From Bacteroidota bacterium (GTDB lineage Bacteria; Bacteroidota; Bacteroidia; Chitinophagales; Chitinophagaceae): a DNA stretch of 64,000 nt. Numbering within the stretch: position 1 is the stretch's first letter; every line of letters begins with the position of its first letter. The notes below the pieces were generated by a model, which saw only the letters and a program-made list of their open reading frames with translations, did not search any database and was not told the origin of the DNA. Positions 15,001-23,400 of this stretch are shown here, piece by piece. The position numbers were made by a program, and so were the translations under genes. The stretch lies in contig JABDDT010000003.1 in assembly GCA_013287475.1 (NCBI GenBank), forward strand, positions 1 to 64,000. Reading direction: 5' to 3'.

Positions 15001-17410
15001 CTACCTGCATAAGAAATCGTAGCAGTTGGAAGTGCTGTAATGGTAATCGAAGTAGTTGCAGTATTGCTACATGCACCGGCAGTAAATGAATAAGTTATCG
15101 TATAAGTTCCACGTGTGCTCGTTGCAAGATTAATCGCACCAGTCGCTGCAATGATAACAACTCCTGCAGGAGCAGTGTAAGTACCACCTGCAGTTCCGGT
15201 CCTCGTTACAGTTGCAGTTCCAGTGGCACAATATGGTGATCCAGAATAAGCGATCGTTGCAGTCGGAAGAACAGTAATAGTTATCGAAGTTGTTGCTGTG
15301 TTACTACAAGCCCCAGCCGTGAATGAATAAGTTATTGTATACGTACCAGGTGTACTTGTCGCAAGATTGATTGCTCCGGTTGCCGCATTGATAACTACTC
15401 CCGCCGGCGCAGTATACGTACCTCCTGCAGTGCCTGTTTGTGTAACCGTTGCAGTTCCTGTTGCACAATATGGTGAGCCAGCATATGATATCGTTGCAGT
15501 TGGAAGTGCCGTAATTGTAATTGAAGTTGTTGCAGTGTTACTACAAGACCCGGTAGTAAATGAATAAGTAATAGTGTAAGTACCAGGAATGCTCGTAACA
15601 AGATTAATTGCGCCAGTTGCAGCATTTATGACTACTCCTGCGGGTGCAGCGTAGTTTCCACCTGCAGTGCCGGTCTGAGTAACAGTTGCTGTTCCTGTTG
15701 CACAATATGGTGAGCCAGCATATGATATCGTTGCAGTTGGAAGTGCCGTAATTATAATTGAAGTTGTTGCAGTGTTACTACAAGCCCCGGTAGTAAATGA
15801 ATAAGTAATAGTGTAAGTACCAGGAGTGCTCGTAACAAGATTAATTGCGCCAGTTGCAGCATTGATAACTACTCCTGCAGGCGCGGTATATGTTCCACCT
15901 GCTGTTCCTGTTTGAGTAACCGTTGCAGTTCCGGTTGCACAATATGGTGAGCCACTATATGCAATTGTCGCTATCGGAAGAGCTGTAATAGTGATCGAAG
16001 CAGTAGCTGTATTACTGCAAGCCCCAGCAGTAAATGAATAAGTTATTGTATAAGTACCTGGAGTACTTGTTGCCAGATTAATTGAACCGGTTGCAGAATT
16101 AATAACAACTCCTGCAGGAGCAGTATAAGTTCCACCTGCTATTCCTGTCTGAGTAACCGTTGCAGTTCCGGTTGCACAATATGGAGATCCACTATATGCG
16201 ATCGTTGCGGTTGGTAACGCAGTTATCGTAATTGAAGTAGTTGCAGTGTTACTACATGCCCCAGCAGTAAATGAATAAGTAATAGTGTAAGTACCAGGTG
16301 TACTGGTAGCAAGATTTATCGCACCTGTTGCAGCATTGATAACTACTCCTGCAGGCGCGGTATATGTTCCACCCGCGGTACCGGTCTGTGTTACAGTAGC
16401 AGTACCAGTTGCGCAATAAGGTGAGCCAGCATACGATATCGTAGCTGTTGGTAGCGCAGTGATTGTAATTGAAGTTGTAGCTGTATTACTGCATGCACCT
16501 ACCGTGAAAGAATATGTTACGGTATAAGTTCCTAGTGTGCTGGTTGCAAGGTTGATTGCACCAGTCACCGCATTGATAATTACTCCTGCTGGTGCAGTAT
16601 AAGTACCACCAGCTGTTCCTGTTTGAGTTACAGAAGCAGTACCGGTTGCGCAATAAGGTGAGCCAGCATACGATATCGTAGCTGTTGGTAAAGCAGTAAT
16701 TGTTATACTAGTTGTTGCAGTATTGCTACAAGCACCAACAGTGAAACTGTAAGTAATGGTGTATGTGCCTGGTGTACTTGTTGCAAGATTAATATCTCCG
16801 GTTGCTGCATTGATCACAACTCCGGCAGGTGCAGTGTATGTTCCTCCTGCAGTTCCGGTTTGGGTTACAGTAGCTGTACCCGTTGCACAATAAGGCGATC
16901 CGGCATATGCGATCGTTGCTGCCGGAAGTGCTGTAATCGTGATTGACGTACTCCTGGTCCCATTACAAACTCCATTACTGAAAGAATATGTGACGGTATA
17001 TGTACCCGGAGTACTGGTTGCAAGATTAATTGCTCCGGTTGCTGAATTGATCACAACTCCCGCAGGTGCGGTATATGTCCCGCCTGCGGTTCCTGTCCGA
17101 GTAACATTTGCTGTGCCCGATGCACAGTAAGGCGAACTGATATATGTTATGGTTGCAAATGGCAGCGCATTAATTGTAATACTCGTGGTTGCAGTATTAG
17201 CACAAGTGCCATTCGTAAAACTGTAAGTAATTGTGTATGTACCAACGGCACTCGATGCCAAATTAATTGTTCCGGTTGCAGCATTTATAGATATACCGGC
17301 AGGCGCTGAATAAGTTCCACCTGAAGTGCCTGTCTGAGTTACTGCTGCAGTTCCAACCGGACAAAAGGGACCACCATTATATGAAATAGTCGCTGTGGGT
17401 AATGAGTTAA
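1..17410 (-). repeat. Array of 73 tandem 237-bp (79-residue) coding repeats
   Basis: Each unit reads approximately ALPTATISYAGSPYC, then TVTQTGTAGGTYTAPAG, INAATGDINLATSTPGTY, and TYSFTAGACSNTATTSITI. The landmark codons for SPYC lie at 52, 289, 526, 763 and so on. From 52 to 5266 is exactly 22 x 237 bp; from 6223 to 17125 is exactly 46 x 237 bp. Two units at 5746 and 5986 are divergent, one with an extra codon. Each unit has two cysteines and at most one or two charged residues, usually just the Asp of TGDI. The fold is presumably an Ig-like beta-sandwich. Such units occur in large Bacteroidota surface proteins; I cannot assign a Pfam family with certainty. Confidence 0.95.
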
Positions 17411-20400
17411 TCGTAACTACAACCGGACTAACTGCATAACAAACCGGGGAAGTTCCGACCCGGATATAGTACGTTCCTGAAGTTGATATCGCATTCGGAT
17501 TACTTAACGGTACTGTAGTTGCCGCATCCTGCCAATAACTCAAAGTGCCTCCCGCAAGATTACTTCCGGCCGTTACGGAAGCCGCTGTAATATCTACTGT
17601 TGATGGCGCACACACAGGTGCCGGATTTGTAACTATTAGTGTTGGCTGGCTGTTTACTGTCAATGATGCAATTGCAGAATTAACAGGACAGGTTGCCTGT
17701 CCAATAACAACCATATACTGGTTGTTATTCATTGAAGTTGAAATTCCGGTTAGTGTTAATGTAGAAGTGAGAGATCCACTGTATATTCCGCCATCAGTAG
17801 TTGGGAGAAAAGCGCCAGCTCCAACTTTTTCATACCATTGATATGTCAGGCCAGTTCCGCTGGCGGTTACAGAAAACGAAACTGTACTTCCCTGACATGA
17901 ACTTACATTTGAAGGTTGGATACTAATACTTGCAACCTGGTTCACTGTTAAAGTAGCCGGGTTCGATGTTACTGTAGGAGGGCTGCAATTACCACTTACG
18001 AGACACCTGAATTGGTACCCATTGAATCCATAAGGTGGTGCAATTACAGTGAGAGTAGCCGTTTTTACTCCTGTATATTGTGCTCCATTCGTCACATTAC
18101 TAAAAGTTCCTGATCCGGGATTCACCTGCCATTGATATGTTAGATTGGTTCCCGTTGCAACAACAGTAAAAGTTGCGTTGGTTCCTGCACATACAGTAGT
18201 ATTGGATGGGTCTCCTGTGTTTGTAACAGGGTTGATTGTAATTGTAATTGGAATACTGGTACTATTGCCGCAAACTCCGTCCGAAACTATTCTCTGGAAT
18301 GAAGTGTTTTGTGAAATAACACCGGGTGTATAATTTATAGATGTGGCGCCTGGGGTATTCACATATCCGGTTCCTGGATTCTGTTGCCACTGGTAAGTGT
18401 AAGTACCACTTCCTCCGGTTGGAGTGCTGCCCGTAAATGGTAAAGGAGTCCCCGCACAAAGAGTCTGACTACTGCTGATTGAATTATTCGCTATAGGACC
18501 ATAAACCGATAATGTAGTTGTAGCACTTGTAACTGAAGGTGAACAGGTTCCTGTGACTATACATTGGTACTGAGTTCCATTTAAACCAGTAGTTGCACCT
18601 GTAATCGTTAATTGATTACCATTTACATTTCCAAATGTTGCATTATTGGATAAATTATTCCAGCCAGCGCCGCTATTTTGCTGCCATTGATAAGAAAGAC
18701 CGATGCCTGTTGCTGTTATACTTAAATTCAGATTATTACCGGAACATACAGTTGCGGTAGCTGGATTATTTACGGTTATGACCGGATTATTATTTGTAGT
18801 TAATGTGGCCGTTCCTGATGTGAGTGAACTGGCAGTACATCCGGATGCAAAAACTTTTACTTCATAGGTATTCCCATTCATACCAGCAGCTACTCCTGTC
18901 AGAGTAAGTGTACTTGTAGTGCTGCCACTGTATATTCCACCATCAGTTGTTGGAAGGAACGCACCAGCTCCAACTTTTTCATACCATTGATAACTGAGGA
19001 TGCCCGGACCCGATGCAGTAACATTGTAGCTCACCGTACCACCCGCACATGTAAGCTGATTGGCTGGCTGCGCAGAAATAGCAATCGCTGTTGGGTTGAC
19101 TGTTATACTCACAACATTACTTGTATTGCTGCATCCTGCATTGCTTTCAATTCGCTGATACCAGGTAGAAGTATTTCCTGGAGTCGGAGTATAATTGACT
19201 CCATTATTAACACCACTTGCATTTACAAATCCGGCAACGCCGGAAACGGTACTGCTTTGCCATAAATAAGTTGTTCCCCCTCCTGTACCTGTAAGCTGTG
19301 CTGGAAGAGTTCCCGTACAAATAGTTTGATTCGCAGCTATTGTATTAGTGAATGCAGCAACAACGGTAAGTGTGGCTACAGCGCTTGTAACATTTCCGCC
19401 GCAGGTTGAAGTGACAATACATCTGTAAGTATATCCACTCATTACTGCAGTGACCCCGGTTAATACTAAATTATTCGTAAGACTTCCACTGTAAATACCG
19501 CCATCCACGAGATTCGTGAATGCTCCTGCACCAATTTTTTGCTGCCATTGATACGTAAGTCCTGAACCAGAAGCAGTAACAGAGAAACTAGCATTCGATC
19601 CGACACATACAGTTTGATTAGCCGGCTGACTACTGATGGTTGGATTTACACCCAATGTAAGAGTAACTGCATTGGAAGTAACTGAAGGAGCACAGGTACC
19701 ACTTATAATCACACGGTATTGGTTACCATTAAAACCTCCAGTAACAGGATTTATCGATAGAGTAGTTGTAGTCGCGCCGCTATATTGTGCTCCATTGCTG
19801 ACGTTATTCCAACCACTTCCGGTATTTACCTGCCATTGATACGTGAGCAAAGTCCCTGTTGAAGTGACAGAAAATGTAACATTGCCTCCAGCGCAGGATG
19901 AACCGTTAGCGGGTTGTACAGTTATAACGGGAGGCTGGTTTACAGTAATCACAACCGCCGCTGAACTGGCTGTTAATGATCCTGCGCAGGCGCTGACATT
20001 TCTTCTGTAATAAGTTGTAGCAGCTAATGCTCCAGGAGCATATCCTATAGCAGTTGCTCCTGCAATGCTGGTCCATACTATATTATCTGGTGAAGATTGC
20101 CACTGATAAATAAAATTTCCATCTCCTCCCACAGGTAATCCTGTACTGGTCAATGCAGCAGGTATAGTTCCACTACAAATCGTTTGATTTGCTGCAATGG
20201 TTCCCGCAGTCAGAGAATTGGTATATACAGTAATTGTAATCGTATTTGAAAATGCCGTATTGCTACATGCATCGGAAGCTATTCTTCTGTAATAAGTAGT
20301 GGCAGTTAGTGGCGCTCCTACTGAATATGTAGAAGAGGTAGCTCCAACAATATTTGTCCAGGTTGTATTATCGGGAGAAGATTGCCATTGGTAAGAAACG

Positions 20401-23400
20401 AAGCAGGTGCTCGTAGCTGCGGTTATACTTGTAAATGCTGCCGGTGTTGAATTATAACAAATGGATTGATTTGTTCCAACTGATCCCGGTGTGATCGTTA
20501 CAGCGGGTGCAACCAAAGTAAAATTCAATGCTCCGATTGAAGCACCAAAGAATTGTCTCCATCGAAATTCAATCTGATCAGCTGCACCGAGAGTGCCGGT
20601 CCATACATTTGTATTCGCTGTACAACAACCCGCTTGTGAAAAAACAAGCACCCCATTTATATAGAGATATACATCATCATCGTGATTTGGAATATCTATC
20701 TGGTAAGTTCCCGGTGTAAAATTTGTTTGCCGATAACTTACCCAGTGATTATCATGATCCACCTGACATCCCTGGTATCCGGATGCATCTGAAGGGGCAC
20801 CCGTATTTGTATTCCAGCGATTCGCAGAACTAAAAGAAAGCAAAGGCTCAACATAATATCCAAGGTATAATGCAGAAGAGAAAGCTGCCCCATTGGCATC
20901 ATACGCATAAGCATTCCAAACGCCGTTACCAAATACTGCAGGATTGCCTACCGCACCTCCGCCTTGTATGAAACTTACAGGGGCTGTCGTCGCTGTATTA
21001 CCACAAGCATCGGTTGCCACTCTTTCATATTGTATATTTCCTGATGGGGCAATTGATGCAGTATATGTGAGACCGGTCGCTCCGCTGATCACGTTCCATG
21101 TGGTTCCCCCATCTGTTGATGACTGCCAGGAATAGGTTGGGAAACAACCACCGGAGGCTGCTGCAGTATTGTTCACAACAGGAAGATCTCCGGGACATAA
21201 ATTAGGGTTATTAGCTGCAATAGTTCCCGCGTTTAAAGGAGCCGGAGTGACCAGTGTAAACCGCAATGCAGTCTGTCCCGGTCCTGCGTTATTCCTCCAT
21301 CTGACTTCGATCTGATCAGTTGGACCCAGGTTACCTGTCCAAATATTGTTTTGGACTGTTGGAAACTGCAGACTCGAAACCAGCACCCCGTTTATGTATA
21401 CAGAAGTAAAATCATCATCTGCTGTCACATCGATCTGATAAGTGCCGGCAGTAAATCCGGTACGTTTCATACTCGTGGAATAATAAGTATTTATCAGTTG
21501 GCATCCCTGATACCCCGAAGCTGCGGAAGGAGGTGAAGTTGTTGGATATCGGTTCGCCGTATTGAAAGTCAGTAACGGTTCAGTGTAATACCCTGCATAT
21601 ATTGAATAATTTACATCCTGATAGCAATATACATTCCACACATTATTTCCAAACACACTGGGGTTTCCAGGCGCGGTGTTATTCATGTAAATAGTATCCG
21701 GAACAGAAGTTGCGGAATTTCCACAAACGTCATTTGTAATCTGGTGATAAAGGGTTTGAACATAAATACTATTCGTAATAGTATAATTGATTGCGGTTGC
21801 TCCTGAAATCGGTATCCACGTTGTTCCGTTATCTGTAGAGTATTCCCATTGATATCCGTTCAATGTACAACCTCCTGTTGCAGGCGCAGATTGAGTCAAT
21901 GGAGTTGGTGGTATGTTACCCGCGCAAATAGTCTGGCTGGGTGTAATCGTTGAAGGAAGCAGCGGTGAAGGTGTTACCGGAGTAAAATTCATACCCACTA
22001 TCGAAGGTCCGGCGTTCTGTGACCATCTGATTTCAACCTGATCTGCTGCACCCAAAGGTCCGGTCCAGATATTACTTACAACTGTTGGCGGATTTGTACA
22101 ACATCCTTTATTATAAACTTGAACGCCATTTATATACAGCCACACATTATCGTCGACACCGGTAAGATCTATTTGATAGATTGCCGGTATAAAATTTGTA
22201 CGCTTCATGCTCGCAGAAAAATTCGTTGGAGGAATCAAACATCCCTGGTAACCTGAAGCTGATGAAGGACTTTGATTAGTAGTATACCGAGAAGTGGAAA
22301 TAAAAGAAAGTGAAGGCTCTGTATAATAACCTGCATAGGTTGTAAATGCATTGTCTGAATAACCATATACATTCCAGACATTATTACCGAAAACATATGG
22401 ATTTCCGGGAGGTATTACATTTACCGTCACCTTAACAGGAATGGTAGCTGCAAAATTATTACATGCATCTGTTGTACCCCGGCGATACCAGGTTGTCTGT
22501 GTTAAAGCAGTACCAACAGTATATATCAGAGCAGTAGCGCCTGGGATATTTGTCCAGGTGACACTGTCGATCGAACTTTGCCATTGATACCCATTAATTA
22601 TACTACATCCGCTGGTCGGAGTAGTTACATTAGTAAATCCATTCGCAGGCATTTGACCGAAACATACCGACTGACTTCCGGCAATGGCTCCCGGATTAAG
22701 AGGAGCGGGTGTAACAGGTGTAAAATTCATTCCTGCAATGGAAGGTCCCGCATTCTGTGACCATCTGATTTCCACCTGATCCGTTGTGCCCAGGTATCCA
22801 GTCCAGACGTTATTTATAGTTGCAGGTGGGTTAATACAACATCCATGTGTATACACTTGCACACCATTAACGAAAAGCGTTAAGTTATCGTCCACGCCAG
22901 TAAGATCCAATTGATAATTCGCAGGAGTGAAATTGGTTCTTTTAAAACTTACTGAAAAAAAAGTGGGTTGTACAAGACAACCCTGATAGCTCGGTGCGGA
23001 TGAAGGACTTTGGTTTGTAGTATACTGACCCGTCGAAATAAACGATAGCGAAGGTTCTGTATAGTATCCTGCATAAGTAGTAAATGTATTATCAGAATAA
23101 GCATAGGCGTTCCAAACATTATTTCCGAAAACAGCCGGATTGCCTGGTGGTGAATTCACAACAGTAATTGCTATTGCTGTAGCCGTATCCACACATCCGC
23201 CTGAAGTAACCATTCTGCGATACCATGTTGTTTGAGTGAGAGCCGGAGGCGCATAATTTGCACCTGTTGAAACACCACTTGCATTTGCAAAACCACTGAT
23301 TGCAGATGTGATACTGCTTAACCATTGATACGTATATGCTCCTGAACCGCCGCCCGGATTGGTTCCTGTAAGTCCTAAAGGTGCCTGACCATTACAAATG

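Noticed and set aside
1..17400. Many overlapping ORFs of 60-120 codons on both strands inside the repeat array, rich in Cys/Asn/Ser or in Leu/Gln
   Set aside because: They recur with the 237-bp period and are off-frame readings of the giant gene, whose own frame is continuous and gives conserved Ig-like sequence.
1..17410. A CRISPR array, because of regularly spaced repeats
   Set aside because: The period is 237 bp, the whole unit is repeated without unique spacers, and it is coding.
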